A stretch of DNA of 64,000 bases from Alphaproteobacteria bacterium (GCA_017503725.1 JAFVSL010000008.1:62001-126000); one strand, 5' to 3'; shown: positions 30,493-40,025, numbered from the stretch's first letter. The notes: a model not told the origin generated them from the letters alone. A program made the numbers and translations.

Positions 30493-31584
30493 ATGAATAA
30501 ATTCATATACTTAGATGCCGCCGCAACAATGCTAAAATCAGAACGCCTTGTTGATGCCCAGGCCGAATTTCTGCGTGAAAAATACGCAAATTCGGGGCGG
30601 GGGGTTTGTGCACGTGTGGGCGCCGTTGATGATATGGTGCGCGATGTGCGGAATGCGGTTGCACGGTTTATGAATGCAAAATACGAAAATATTATTTTTA
30701 CGTCTGGGACGACAGAAGCAATAAATCGAATCGTTAATATATTAAAGCCAACCCCAGATTTGGTCGTGGCGGTGTCTGATTTGGATCATCACAGTGCACG
30801 TTTGCCATTTCAAATGAGTGGTGCAAAAATGGTTGTTGTGCCACTGGATGAGCAGTTAAATATTGATACAGAACAAATTCCATATGCAGATATTTTTGTT
30901 GTGACGGCAATGTCTAATGTTTTGGGGGTTGCGCAAAATATCCCGGAAATCGTGCGTAGGGCGCGTGAAAAAAATCCAAATGTTGTTGTGGTTGTTGATG
31001 CCGCGCAATATGTTGTGCATAAATCCATAGATGTGATTGCGTGGGATGCGGACTTTGTTGTGTGGTCCGGACATAAGATTGGCGCAGATACCGGGATTGG
31101 CGTGATGTATATAAAAAATCCATCACGTTTTATGCCGGACAAGTTTGGTGGCGGAATGGTAAATACCGTGTCCCGAGATGGTGTTGCGCATTTTATGTCG
31201 CCCCCCGAATGCTTTGAGGCGGGGACATTGCCATTGACCCAGATTTCGGGATTGGGTGTCGCAATTTCTGAAATTCAAAGTAAGCGGGCGGATTTGAATT
31301 TAATTGGGTACCTTTATGATGAATTATCAAAATTGGAACGCGTTAAGATATTAACCCGTCGTGATGCGTGTGTGTTTAGTTTTGTTATTGATGATATGCA
31401 CGTGCTGGATTTCGGTGTGATTGCGGGTGCGCATAATATTTGTGTGCGTGTTGGGAATATGTGTGCGTCCTGGATTCATCGTGTGTTGAACATAGACGGT
31501 TCGATTCGCGTGTCTGTTGGGCCGTATAATACCAAAGACGATATTGATGCGTTTATAGATGTCGTGCAGGGGTGTGTGAAATGA
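30493..31584 (+). CDS. sufS: SufS-type cysteine desulfurase
   Basis: The protein has about 363 aa and is a PLP fold type I enzyme. Markers are the SGTTEAIN N-terminal loop, HHS cofactor site (SDLDHHSAR), VDAAQ, and the Schiff-base Lys in S-G-H-K-I-G-A-D-T-G. The mobile Cys is in V-G-N-M-C-A-S near the C-terminus, followed by S-I-R-V-S-V-G-P-Y-N-T. It delivers sulfur for Fe-S assembly, normally through SufE, which is encoded two genes downstream. It is shorter than typical SufS (about 405-410). ATG 30493 is preferred to 30475 because it begins the homologous part. Stop overlaps the next start by 4 nt. Confidence 0.85.
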   Translation: MNKFIYLDAAATMLKSERLVDAQAEFLREKYANSGRGVCARVGAVDDMVRDVRNAVARFMNAKYENIIFTSGTTEAINRIVNILKPTPDLVVAVSDLDHHSARLPFQMSGAKMVVVPLDEQLNIDTEQIPYADIFVVTAMSNVLGVAQNIPEIVRRAREKNPNVVVVVDAAQYVVHKSIDVIAWDADFVVWSGHKIGADTGIGVMYIKNPSRFMPDKFGGGMVNTVSRDGVAHFMSPPECFEAGTLPLTQISGLGVAISEIQSKRADLNLIGYLYDELSKLERVKILTRRDACVFSFVIDDMHVLDFGVIAGAHNICVRVGNMCASWIHRVLNIDGSIRVSVGPYNTKDDIDAFIDVVQGCVK

Positions 31585-31895
31585 CGGTGTCCAGGGATGA
31601 TATAATTGCTGCAATCAAGACGGTATATGACCCGGAAATTCCGGTTAATATATGGGATTTGGGGTTGGTGTATAATATTGATATTGGTGTGGACGAGATT
31701 GTTATCACAATGACCTTTACCAGTCCGACGTGTCCAATGATGGAAGAATTGATGCAACAATTAAAAGATGCGGTACAAAATGTATCGGCGGGTTTGCCGG
31801 TGCGCGTTGAATTGGTGTGGGACCCGCCGTGGGATTTGTCGAAGATGTCTGATGTGGCGCGGCTGGAACTGGATTTAACAGAGCAGGGGTGGTAA
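31581..31895 (+). CDS. sufT: SufT/DUF59 (MIP18-like) Fe-S assembly protein
   Basis: The 104-aa protein opens I-K-T-V-Y-D-P-E-I-P-V-N-I-W-D-L-G-L-V-Y and continues with M-T-F-T-S-P-T-C-P-M, both diagnostic for DUF59. In the family the conserved Cys and Asp take part in Fe-S cluster maturation. ATG 31581 overlaps the sufS stop (ATGA), so it is translationally coupled. sufE follows 7 nt later. Confidence 0.88.
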   Translation: MTVSRDDIIAAIKTVYDPEIPVNIWDLGLVYNIDIGVDEIVITMTFTSPTCPMMEELMQQLKDAVQNVSAGLPVRVELVWDPPWDLSKMSDVARLELDLTEQGW

Positions 31896-31902
31896 AAAAC
31901 AG

Positions 31903-32265
31903 ATGACGTATGCGGATATAAAAAAATTTTTACAATCGATTTCAGATCCGGTCCAAAAATTAGAATTTGTTATGGATTTGGGGCATTCTTTGGCGGCGGT
32001 GCCGTCGAATGCGTTATGTGCCGAGATTGTGGGGTGTACGTCACATGTTGAAATTTGTCGTGACGGGAACAGGTTTTATGGACGTGCCGATTCGGCATTG
32101 GTGCGCGGAATTGTTGCAATCCTAATTGCGATGGTTGATGAAAAAACACCCCAAGAAATAAAAGAAATTGATATTTTGTCTGAATTTTCAAGTCTGGATA
32201 TCAATCTGGGGGCGGGACGATTGAACGGTTTGGAATCTATGGTTCGTTTTTTTCATAATTTATGA
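31903..32265 (+). CDS. sufE: SufE-like sulfur acceptor
   Basis: The 120-aa protein has D-P-V-Q-K-L-E-F-V-M-D-L-G, then V-G-C-T-S-H-V with the predicted persulfide Cys at about 43, and S-A-L-V-R-G-I-V-A-I-L-I. It accepts sulfur from SufS and activates it. It completes the sufS-sufT-sufE operon; sufB and sufC are 20 kb away. Confidence 0.88.
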   Translation: MTYADIKKFLQSISDPVQKLEFVMDLGHSLAAVPSNALCAEIVGCTSHVEICRDGNRFYGRADSALVRGIVAILIAMVDEKTPQEIKEIDILSEFSSLDINLGAGRLNGLESMVRFFHNL

Positions 32266-32302
32266 TAAAATATGTGGGAATTAAAACGGGGGAATGGCAT
32301 CA

Positions 32303-32608
32303 ATGAGTGAAGATGAAAAAATGTTTCATATTGGTATATGGGCGTTGTGTGGGGTGCTGTTTCTGACCATTGGTTTACAGGTTTGTTATCGTACGCAAAA
32401 TCGTACGCGAAATCATGTGCGAAACGAAATCGTGCGTACACAACAAGAAATTGCCGATGCTGCAACACGATTCGAGGGCTATAAAAGACCAGAGGTTTTA
32501 AGAAACCTGGTCGGTGGGGTGGTGCCAAATGCCACGGCAATCGGATATCAAAAATCAATCACAATTGATGCATTACCAGACAGGGAAATAAAAAAGTCAG
32601 ATGTTTAA
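32303..32608 (+). CDS. ftsL: FtsL-like division protein
   Basis: The protein has about 101 aa. A short cytoplasmic head precedes one helix (IGIWALCGVLFLTIGLQVCY) and a periplasmic heptad segment (NHVRNEIVRTQQEIADAATRFEGY). Sequence identity in FtsL is always low; the call rests on topology and on its 8-nt overlap with ftsI. ATG 32303 has GGGGG at about 10 nt; ATG 32294 is too close to it. An ATGATAAAAT extended -10 lies upstream. Confidence 0.6.
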   Translation: MSEDEKMFHIGIWALCGVLFLTIGLQVCYRTQNRTRNHVRNEIVRTQQEIADAATRFEGYKRPEVLRNLVGGVVPNATAIGYQKSITIDALPDREIKKSDV

Positions 32609-34226
32609 TGTTGGCCAAGATATTTATAAACGTGGGTTTGCCGGCATTCGTGGTGATGGGGCGGGGCGTGGTCGTATGCATACAGTGTACAAGTGGTTGC
32701 GTGCCGCGTTTATCGTATTTATTGGTTGGACATTGTATTTGGGAATAAGTGGTACGGATAACACGCGGCGCGCGGTGGCGGATGGGGACTGGACCGTGCA
32801 TCGTGCAGATATTGTCGACAGAAATGGTGATATTCTGGCAAAAAATGTTATGTCGGGACATATTGTTTTGCGTAATCGCGATGTGGTGGACAAAGATGCG
32901 GTCGCAAATATGATACATCGCGCTATGCCGTACGAGTATTCTTTAAATCAGGCACTGGAATTGGTAAATTCATCGCGTCGGTTTATATACCTGAAAAAAT
33001 ATGCCAGTGAATATCAGCGTGATATGATTAAAAAGGCGCGCTTGCGCGGGCTGGAAATAGAACCGGTCCAGGATAGAAAGTATCCAAAGGGACGTATGTT
33101 TTCACATGCGGTCGGATTTGTTAGTGGTGATGGTCGCGGATTGGAAGGGGCCGAACGTGTTTATAATAAATATCTGACGGAAAATAAAGATCCGTTGCAA
33201 TTATCGTTGGATGCACGTGTCCAGGGTGTGTTCTATGACCAACTGTCAATCGCAATGCAGACGTATCGGGCAAAATCTGCGATGGGAATGCTGATGAATT
33301 CGCGTACGGGTGAAATTGTGGCGATGGTGTCTCTGCCGGATTATGATCCAGAAAATATATCGTTGGATCCGGCACGTAATCGTATGTTTATGCCGATGCG
33401 TGGCGTGTTTGAAATGGGGTCTATATTTAAAATCTTTAATACGGCACTGGCGTTGGAAAATGGTATTAACAAAGAATATTATGTCAAAGAACCATTCCCG
33501 ATAGAGGATAAGTTCGGTCGTGTTGTTCACAGAATTCGTGATATTCGTAGTTTTAAGCCACCACGTCCAAACCTTAATATCGAAGAAATTATGATGCATT
33601 CGTGCAACGTCGGCAGTGCCCAAATTGCAATGGATTTGCCAGATGGCGCACAGCGAGAGTTTTTCGAAAAGTTGCATTTTAATCAGGCCCTGGATTTAGA
33701 ATTTGGACGTACCGAGCGTGGCTTGATGCCACAAAAATGGGGCCCGGTTGAGCGTGCAACAATATCTTTTGGACACGGAATTGCCGTTACGCCAATGCAC
33801 CTAATGCTGGGGGTTAATGCGGTGACAAATGGTGGTATTTATATATATCCAACATTACAGAAACGCGGATTGGGCGTTGTGCGCGGGGAACGTGTCTTGG
33901 ATGAAGAATTTTCGGCACAACTGCGCAAGATTATGTTGCGTGTTAACGAAGAAACCAGTGGAAAAAAGGCGCGTATTGCCGGAATTGAAATTGGTGGTAA
34001 AACCGCAACGGCGGAAAAATACAGCAACGGCAAGGTTGACAGTAAACGAAATCTGACCGCGTATGTGGGAATTTTCCCGGCAAATGCACCACAATATACA
34101 ATTTTGGTAATTTTGGATGAACCCCAGGCAACCAAGGATTCGTGGGGATGGAAAACGGCGGCGTGGAATGCGGTGCCAACAACGGGTAAAATATTGGATT
34201 CTATACTGCCGTTGCTATTTGAATAA
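32601..34226 (+). CDS. ftsI: Penicillin-binding protein 3, septal transpeptidase
   Basis: The 541-aa protein has an N-terminal anchor helix (about 30-50, AAFIVFIGWTLYLGI). A pedestal domain starts R-A-D-I-V-D-R-N-G-D-I-L-A. The transpeptidase has S-I-F-K (active Ser in FEMGSIFKIFN), S-C-N and K-T-A in place of the usual K-T-G (GGKTATAEKY). It crosslinks septal peptidoglycan in the divisome, activated through FtsL. The roughly 30-residue basic region before the helix is typical. It overlaps ftsL by 8 nt. Confidence 0.93.
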   Translation: MFNVGQDIYKRGFAGIRGDGAGRGRMHTVYKWLRAAFIVFIGWTLYLGISGTDNTRRAVADGDWTVHRADIVDRNGDILAKNVMSGHIVLRNRDVVDKDAVANMIHRAMPYEYSLNQALELVNSSRRFIYLKKYASEYQRDMIKKARLRGLEIEPVQDRKYPKGRMFSHAVGFVSGDGRGLEGAERVYNKYLTENKDPLQLSLDARVQGVFYDQLSIAMQTYRAKSAMGMLMNSRTGEIVAMVSLPDYDPENISLDPARNRMFMPMRGVFEMGSIFKIFNTALALENGINKEYYVKEPFPIEDKFGRVVHRIRDIRSFKPPRPNLNIEEIMMHSCNVGSAQIAMDLPDGAQREFFEKLHFNQALDLEFGRTERGLMPQKWGPVERATISFGHGIAVTPMHLMLGVNAVTNGGIYIYPTLQKRGLGVVRGERVLDEEFSAQLRKIMLRVNEETSGKKARIAGIEIGGKTATAEKYSNGKVDSKRNLTAYVGIFPANAPQYTILVILDEPQATKDSWGWKTAAWNAVPTTGKILDSILPLLFE

Positions 34227-34269
34227 TTTTAGATTATAATAATTCTGATAATAAAAAAAAGAGTAGTGC

Positions 34270-36018
34270 GTGAAAAAGATAGTAGAGAAATCCATGCTGG
34301 GCCAGGCGTGGGTGTTGCCGACATATTCAGATGATAATTTCCCAGGCGCAGATGATTTAGTATTAAAGATACTGAAAGCGCGTGGTGTTGAAAATGCAGA
34401 TAGGTTCCTGAACCCCAGTATCAAGGAATATATGCCCAATCCATCGGTTTTATATGATATGGATAATGCCGCACGTATAATTGCAGATGCGGTTGTGTCG
34501 GGGGATAAAATCGCGATTTATGGTGACTATGACGTTGATGGTATTACATCAACGGCGGTGTTTGTAAAATATATGCGTCAAATTGGTGCGGATGTTATTT
34601 GGCACCTGCCCACGCGCGAAGGTGAAGGGTACGGATTAAATACCGTGGCCGTCCAAGAAATTGCAGATGCGGGTGCAAAACTCTTAATCACCGTTGATTG
34701 TGGTATCAGTGGCAATGAAGAGGTAGATTTTGCCAAGCGTTGTGGATTGCGTGTTGTTGTCACAGATCATCATTCGCCAGATGCAATTTTGCCAAATGCA
34801 GATGCCGTTGTAAACCCAAAGCGCAATGATGATGTGTCGGGCCTGGATTATTTGGCCGGGGTTGGGGTGGCGTTTTTGACCGTTGTTGCGGTTAATCGTG
34901 AATTAAAATCGCGTGATTTACCCGCAGATGTAAAGGAAAAAATAGATTCACTGAATCTGATGAATTTTATGGATTTAGTGGCGCTGGGGACGATTTGTGA
35001 CACGATGCCATTGGTTGGATTAAATCGCGCGTTTGTTGCAACCGGATTAAAGGTTATGGGCCTGCGTCAGAATTTGGGGTTGCGCGTGCTGATGGATATT
35101 GCGGGTATAAAAAAGCCGTCTGTGTATGCGGCGGGATTTGCGCTGGGGCCACGATTGAATGCGGCGGGACGTTTGGATTCAGCGGCGCCGGCATTGGAAT
35201 TATTATTAACAGATAATCCGTTGATTGCGCATTCGTTGGCGGAAAAACTGCACCAGATGAATCAAGACCGTATCGATATTCAAAACACAATTATGTTGCG
35301 TGCAATTGATATGGCGGATAAATGTTGTGCCAAGGGAAATTGCAGTTTATTCCTGTGTGGTGATAACTGGCACGGTGGGGTTATGGGAATAATCGCGGGG
35401 CGCTTAAAGGATAAATATAATTTGCCATCGTGTGTTGCGACCAAGTCTGATGGGGTAATCAATGGATCGGGACGTTCAATCCCGGGGGTTGATTTAGGTA
35501 AGATTATTCACGATGCATTGGCGGCGGGAATTATTTCCGAGGGTGGCGGACACGCGGCCGCGGCGGGATTTTCACTAAGCGCAGAAAACGAAACCGCGTT
35601 TTGTGCTTTCTTGGAAAATGCGGTACGTGAACAACTGCACGGTCAAATGCCGGAACGGGAAGTTATCGTAGATGCAGAAATGGATGCGGGCGCGGCAACA
35701 ATGCGATTGGTAAATAAATTAAATGCACTGGAACCATTTGGTCAGGGGAACCCGGAACCAACATTGGTGTTAAGTGGGGCGATGCTGCGATATGCATCAA
35801 CAATGGGAAATGGGTCGCATTTGCGCGGAACAATCGCAACCAGCAGTGGGACAAATGTATCTTTTGTTGGATTTAATTTGGTGGGAACTCCGGTTGGGGA
35901 TTTTTTACTGGATGATGGAAATATCAATGCTAAGATAAAGATGTTGGGTAAACTGAAAGAAAATGAATACAACGGACGTGTGTCGGCACAATTCGTCCTG
36001 GAAGATATTGCGGTGTAA
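34270..36018 (+). CDS. recJ: Single-stranded-DNA-specific exonuclease RecJ
   Basis: The 582-aa DHH-family enzyme has I-Y-G-D-Y-D-V-D-G-I-T-S (motif I), V-T-D-H-H motif, L-G-T-I-C-D-T and G-P-R-L-N-A-A-G-R-L. A DHHA1 region with G-S-G-R-S-I-P-G-V-D and E-G-G-G-H-A-A-A-A-G-F-S follows, then an OB fold. It degrades ssDNA 5' to 3' in repair and recombination. The start is GTG with AAAGAG upstream. It is 3 nt from a second DHH-family gene. Confidence 0.95.
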   Translation: MKKIVEKSMLGQAWVLPTYSDDNFPGADDLVLKILKARGVENADRFLNPSIKEYMPNPSVLYDMDNAARIIADAVVSGDKIAIYGDYDVDGITSTAVFVKYMRQIGADVIWHLPTREGEGYGLNTVAVQEIADAGAKLLITVDCGISGNEEVDFAKRCGLRVVVTDHHSPDAILPNADAVVNPKRNDDVSGLDYLAGVGVAFLTVVAVNRELKSRDLPADVKEKIDSLNLMNFMDLVALGTICDTMPLVGLNRAFVATGLKVMGLRQNLGLRVLMDIAGIKKPSVYAAGFALGPRLNAAGRLDSAAPALELLLTDNPLIAHSLAEKLHQMNQDRIDIQNTIMLRAIDMADKCCAKGNCSLFLCGDNWHGGVMGIIAGRLKDKYNLPSCVATKSDGVINGSGRSIPGVDLGKIIHDALAAGIISEGGGHAAAAGFSLSAENETAFCAFLENAVREQLHGQMPEREVIVDAEMDAGAATMRLVNKLNALEPFGQGNPEPTLVLSGAMLRYASTMGNGSHLRGTIATSSGTNVSFVGFNLVGTPVGDFLLDDGNINAKIKMLGKLKENEYNGRVSAQFVLEDIAV

Positions 36019-36021
36019 AAT

Positions 36022-36978
36022 ATGGAACAAAATGTAAAAACATTTATTGAAAAAATAAAAACTGCGAAAAATATCGCAATTATGGGACATAAAAATCCTG
36101 ATGGCGATTCTTATTGCAGTGTGCTGGCACTGGCGAAGTTAATCGAATTAAACTATGGTGTGCGCGCAACGTGCATTTATGATGGCAATATTCCAGAATA
36201 TCTTGATGAATTGCCGATGCGGTCCTGGATTAAGTATTACGAGCGTGTCGATTTAACAGAAGTATATGATTTGGTTATCCTGTTGGATTATGGTACGCCA
36301 AAGCATATTGGTGGCGCACGTCCAATCGTAGACAGCGCACGATTTATTGTTGAAATCGACCATCATCAAAATGATGATAAATTGGGAACGTTGTGTATTG
36401 ATGATGAAACGGCGGCCGCAACCGGACAAATTTTGTTCGATATTATGAAGATGGCAAATTGGCAATTTGACAAAGATGTGTTGGATTTGTTGGCGGTTGC
36501 ATTGATTACAGATACGGGTAATTTTAAGTTTGTTCGCGATGGTCGTGTAATGTGTATTATGGGTGAATTGGTTGATAATGGTGTTGTGTTGCGTCATTTG
36601 TTTGAGGCGCTGCGCAATAAACCACGCAAGGCCGTTGTGGTCGAGGCCGGCGCCGCATCACGTGCAGAGTTTTTATTCAAAGGAAAATTGGCCATCGCAA
36701 TCATCCCGCACAAGGATTATAAATATCTGGACGGACGTGGTGAAACGGTGTTGAATTTGTTGGGCTCTATCAAAGGGGTGGAATACATCGCATTCTTGAA
36801 AGAGCAAAAGGCAGAACAGACCGGCGTGTCATTACGCAGTCGTGGTAAACCGATTAACCATATTGCAGAGGCCTTGGGTGGTGGTGGACACCTGTGTGCG
36901 GCGGGCGCGATTGTTAACGATTCGGTTGAAAATGTTCGTAACAGAATTGTGGAATTATTTCGGGGGGAAATTAAATAA
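36022..36978 (+). CDS. nrnA: DHH-family nanoRNase/phosphatase (NrnA-like)
   Basis: The 318-aa protein has the motifs M-G-H-K-N-P-D-G-D-S, L-L-D-Y-G, E-I-D-H-H-Q-N and A-L-I-T-D-T-G, with the DHHA1 end G-G-G-G-H-L-C-A-A-G-A. NrnA degrades 2-5 nt RNA remnants and pAp and can replace Orn. No Orn is seen in this window. It overlaps lolA by one base (TAATG). Confidence 0.88.
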   Translation: MEQNVKTFIEKIKTAKNIAIMGHKNPDGDSYCSVLALAKLIELNYGVRATCIYDGNIPEYLDELPMRSWIKYYERVDLTEVYDLVILLDYGTPKHIGGARPIVDSARFIVEIDHHQNDDKLGTLCIDDETAAATGQILFDIMKMANWQFDKDVLDLLAVALITDTGNFKFVRDGRVMCIMGELVDNGVVLRHLFEALRNKPRKAVVVEAGAASRAEFLFKGKLAIAIIPHKDYKYLDGRGETVLNLLGSIKGVEYIAFLKEQKAEQTGVSLRSRGKPINHIAEALGGGGHLCAAGAIVNDSVENVRNRIVELFRGEIK

Positions 36979-37595
36979 TGTTTAAAAAGATTTTATTCTG
37001 GGGCTGTTTGTTGGTGTGCGGTGGCGTGGCAAATGCGGCGGTTGATACGTCTTTGGTGGGGCGCGCCGAAAAATATCTTAATTCAATTACGGGATTGGCG
37101 GGTGGTTTTGTTCAAACCGCAAATGGACACGATGAACGTGGGGACTTTGCAATGTTGCGTCCGGGGCGTGTGCGTCTGGATTATGCCAATATGCCGATAC
37201 AGTTAATTTCAGACGGTGATGATTTATATTTTTTTGATAAATCGTTGGACCAGATTACAACCGTGCCACTGACCAGTACGCCCGCGGGGATATTGGTGCG
37301 TAAAAATATCGATTTGACAAATGCAGACATTAACGTTGTTGAAACAACCGATGGCAAAAATACATTTGCGTTGAAAATGAACCTAAAAGGGCAAGAGGGC
37401 CTGGGGAATATGACGGTGGTATTTGATAAAAATCCGGTGCGCTTAAATTCTTGGTCGGTGGTTGATGCAACGGGTGCAAAAACAGATGTGGCGTTTAATA
37501 ATCTGAAAACAAAAACAAATTTTGGACGTGATTATTTTCAAATTCAAAGACATAAAACAATCAGCACCAGTGGTGGTGATGATTTCTATGATTAA
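36978..37595 (+). CDS. lolA: Periplasmic lipoprotein carrier LolA
   Basis: The 205-aa protein has a signal peptide about 1-20 (ANA). The LolA core is L-N-S-I-T-G-L-A-G-G-F-V-Q, G-D-F-A-M-L-R-P-G-R-V-R-L-D-Y and L-I-S-D-G-D-D-L-Y-F-F-D. It ferries lipoproteins to the outer membrane. Lipoprotein maturation is also represented in the window by the YbeY-Lnt fusion. Confidence 0.92.
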   Translation: MFKKILFWGCLLVCGGVANAAVDTSLVGRAEKYLNSITGLAGGFVQTANGHDERGDFAMLRPGRVRLDYANMPIQLISDGDDLYFFDKSLDQITTVPLTSTPAGILVRKNIDLTNADINVVETTDGKNTFALKMNLKGQEGLGNMTVVFDKNPVRLNSWSVVDATGAKTDVAFNNLKTKTNFGRDYFQIQRHKTISTSGGDDFYD

Positions 37596-37600
37596 ATAAA

Positions 37601-37900
37601 ATGTTTGGGATAAGTGGGGCTGAATTTTTAGTGGTGCTGTTGGTGGCGGTGTTGGTGATACCGGCGCGCCATTGGCCAGATGTTGCAAAATTTTTGGCAC
37701 GTGTGGTGAAATTTGTTCGCGGCGTTATTTGGCGAATTACAGATGCGTCTGAAAAAATCAAAGAGCAGATTGAACGCGAGGCCCCAATTGACGATTTAAT
37801 AAAAACAACAACTGATGATATTTTATCTGAGATTTCAGAGCCTATAAAAAAACTGGGTAAAAAGTCATCTGTTAAAAAATCAGGGCGGGGCAAAAAATGA
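37601..37900 (+). CDS. tatB: Twin-arginine translocase subunit TatB
   Basis: The 99-aa protein starts M-F-G-I-S-G-A-E-F-L-V-V-L-L-V-A-V-L, with the hinge P-A-R-H-W-P-D, an amphipathic helix and a basic tail. Glu8 replaces the usual E-L in the TatB first helix. It receives the twin-arginine signal peptide together with TatC. The stop overlaps tatC (ATGA). Confidence 0.88.
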   Translation: MFGISGAEFLVVLLVAVLVIPARHWPDVAKFLARVVKFVRGVIWRITDASEKIKEQIEREAPIDDLIKTTTDDILSEISEPIKKLGKKSSVKKSGRGKK

Positions 37901-38604
37901 AAAATATGACCCTGATGCAACATTTTGCAGAAATGCGCCGGCGAATCCTGTGGGTGCTGCTAATCTTTGTGATTGCATTTTTTGCGGGCGTTTATTTTGC
38001 GCCACAAATTCAAGATTTCCTGACCGCGCCGTTGTTGATGGTCTGGTCCGATGGGGCATTGTTGTATGGGGGCCTGTCTGATGGGATGATGATTAGTCTC
38101 TCGTTGGGATTTACATTTGCGGTGTTTATTTCTTTGCCGGTTTTGCTGTGGCACGTGTGGGCGTATGTGGCGCCGGGCCTGCGGGATAAAGAACGCAAGT
38201 TTATTTGGCCGTTCCTGATTATGTCTCCGATTTTGTTCGTTGTGGGGGCGGCGTTTGCTTTTTATGTGTTGTTCCCGGTTGTGTTTAAGTTTTTCATAGA
38301 TTTGAATTTATCTGCGCCGGTGCCGGCAATGGTGATGCCGGCGGCACGTGATTACCTGGGGTTTGCGGTTGGTTTGTTAAAAGTATTTGGAATCGCGTTT
38401 CAATTGCCGTTGATTATGGTATTGTTAAATCGTATTGGTGTGTTGGGGCGTGCGCGTGTTATACAAATGCGCCGGTATGCGATTGTTCTTATTGCGGTGG
38501 TCGCCGCGGTTTTAACCCCACCCGATGTGGTCAGTCAGATTTTATTGGCGTTGCCATTGTGGTTATTGTTTGAAGTCAGTATTTTATTTATGCGTCGTGA
38601 CTGA
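37897..38604 (+). CDS. tatC: Twin-arginine translocase subunit TatC
   Basis: The 235-aa protein has six helices. The family start is M-T-L-M-Q-H-F-A-E-M-R-R-R. W-A-Y-V-A-P-G-L-R-D-K-E-R, F-A-F-Y-V-L-F-P-V and L-T-P-P-D-V-V-S-Q are TatC signatures. It is the signal-peptide receptor of the Tat pathway. nlpD follows, as in the usual alphaproteobacterial order. Confidence 0.95.
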   Translation: MKNMTLMQHFAEMRRRILWVLLIFVIAFFAGVYFAPQIQDFLTAPLLMVWSDGALLYGGLSDGMMISLSLGFTFAVFISLPVLLWHVWAYVAPGLRDKERKFIWPFLIMSPILFVVGAAFAFYVLFPVVFKFFIDLNLSAPVPAMVMPAARDYLGFAVGLLKVFGIAFQLPLIMVLLNRIGVLGRARVIQMRRYAIVLIAVVAAVLTPPDVVSQILLALPLWLLFEVSILFMRRD

Positions 38605-38612
38605 TTTTATGA

Positions 38613-38618
38613 TATAAT
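38613..38618 (+). promoter_or_regulatory. -10 box of a probable leaderless nlpD transcript
   Basis: TATGATATAAT ends 6 nt before the GTG start at 38625, and no SD is present. Confidence 0.55.
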
Positions 38619-38624
38619 GATTTT

Positions 38625-39953
38625 GTGAAAAAATTCAGTCTGATTTTATCCGTGTTTGTTTTGCCCCTGATGATTGGGTGTGATTTACAGCCGAAAATTT
38701 TAACCTTGCCGGACAGTGTGGGGGATTTTATTTCTGCGCGATACCCGGCGTTGTTGGCGGATCCAAATGTAAACCCTGAAATTTACGCGTCGGCGGCAAC
38801 GGACTATGGTATATATGCGTCGCCAAATCTTTATGGAACGGATGCATCGTCATCGGATGACTATGTTATGTATGCATCGGTGGATGATTATATAATCCCG
38901 CCCCAGGCACAGGATGATGCAAAATCAGAACAAGCGGTGGTGGTTGCAGAATACGAATCGCCAATCGAATCAAAATCAGAATCTGGGACGGATGATTATT
39001 TGCGTGTGCCAATGTATGGCGGGGCATCGAATGTGGGTGCGTCTAAACCAAATGAAATAGTTGTTGCGCGTGGGGATACTATGTATTCGTTGGCACGCAA
39101 GTATAATACAACGGTTGATGAATTGGCGTCTGTCAATAAATTAAGTGCGCCGTATACATTATCTGTGGGGCAGAAATTAAATTTACCCGGTGTGGCGCGG
39201 TCGGCGGTAACGTCTGATGTGATTGCGGTGCCGGCGAAAAAGGCGGCTGGTGTTCAGACGACAACACGTGTTGCACTGGCAGATATTACGGTGGGACCGG
39301 GTGATACACTGTATTCGATTTCGCGTAAATATTCTGTGCCGGTAAATGATTTGGCGGTTATGAATAAATTAAAAGCGCCATTCACATTATCGGTTGGACA
39401 GCGGTTAAAGGTACCAAACCTTAAAACCGCAAATGTCAAGGTTGCGGAAAGCGCAAAGCCGGTTGCATCACAAAAGAATACAAATGACAAGGTTGCGACA
39501 GTCGCACCAGTAAAAAAAGAAGCAAAAAAGATTTCATCTGATCCGTCCAAGAAATTACCGGCGATTGCGGCACGATCTTCGTCTAAGTTTGCGTGGCCGG
39601 TTCGTGGCAAGATATTATCGAATTATGGTGCAAAATCGAATGGTCTGTTTAATGATGGTATAAATATTGGTGCCACGCGTGGTACCGCGGTCAAGGCGGC
39701 GGAAAATGGCGTTGTTGCATATGCCGGTAACGAGGTTAAGGGGATGGGAAATCTGATTATTATTCAGCACGCATCCGGATGGATGACGGTTTATGCGCAT
39801 ATGGATTCTTTGGCGGTGCGGCGCGGCACACGTGTAAGTGTTGGTCAAAAAATTGGCACGGTTGGTGCATCTGGCAAGGTGGACACCCCCCAGTTGCACT
39901 TTGAAATACGCAAGGGGACCAAGGCGTATAATCCATCGGCTTATTTAAAGTAA
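38625..39953 (+). CDS. nlpD: NlpD-like LysM/M23 lipoprotein with degenerate metal site
   Basis: The 442-aa protein has lipobox M-I-G-C at about 16-19 and an acidic low-complexity region. Two LysM modules (about 145-190 and 225-270; G-D-T-x-Y-S-x-A/I-x-R-K-Y) precede a LytM/M23 domain from about 325. The M23 start reads F-N-D-G-I-N-I where active enzymes have H-x-G-x-D, while Y-A-H-M and L-H-F-E-I-R remain. It is therefore probably an amidase activator like NlpD, not a peptidase. The start codon is GTG, with no SD and a -10 box 6 nt upstream, suggesting a leaderless mRNA. Confidence 0.85.
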   Translation: MKKFSLILSVFVLPLMIGCDLQPKILTLPDSVGDFISARYPALLADPNVNPEIYASAATDYGIYASPNLYGTDASSSDDYVMYASVDDYIIPPQAQDDAKSEQAVVVAEYESPIESKSESGTDDYLRVPMYGGASNVGASKPNEIVVARGDTMYSLARKYNTTVDELASVNKLSAPYTLSVGQKLNLPGVARSAVTSDVIAVPAKKAAGVQTTTRVALADITVGPGDTLYSISRKYSVPVNDLAVMNKLKAPFTLSVGQRLKVPNLKTANVKVAESAKPVASQKNTNDKVATVAPVKKEAKKISSDPSKKLPAIAARSSSKFAWPVRGKILSNYGAKSNGLFNDGINIGATRGTAVKAAENGVVAYAGNEVKGMGNLIIIQHASGWMTVYAHMDSLAVRRGTRVSVGQKIGTVGASGKVDTPQLHFEIRKGTKAYNPSAYLK

Positions 39954-39984
39954 ACGCCAGGAATACTGTCGGATAAAATTATAT

Positions 39985-40022
39985 CCCCCCGTTATGATAA
40001 AGTCATAAAAGCGGGGGATTTT
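39985..40022 (+). terminator. Hairpin terminator after nlpD
   Basis: ATCCCCC/GGGGGAT enclosing an AT-rich inner stem, followed by TTTATT. Its right arm also provides the G-rich SD for the next gene. Confidence 0.6.
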
Positions 40023-40025
40023 ATT

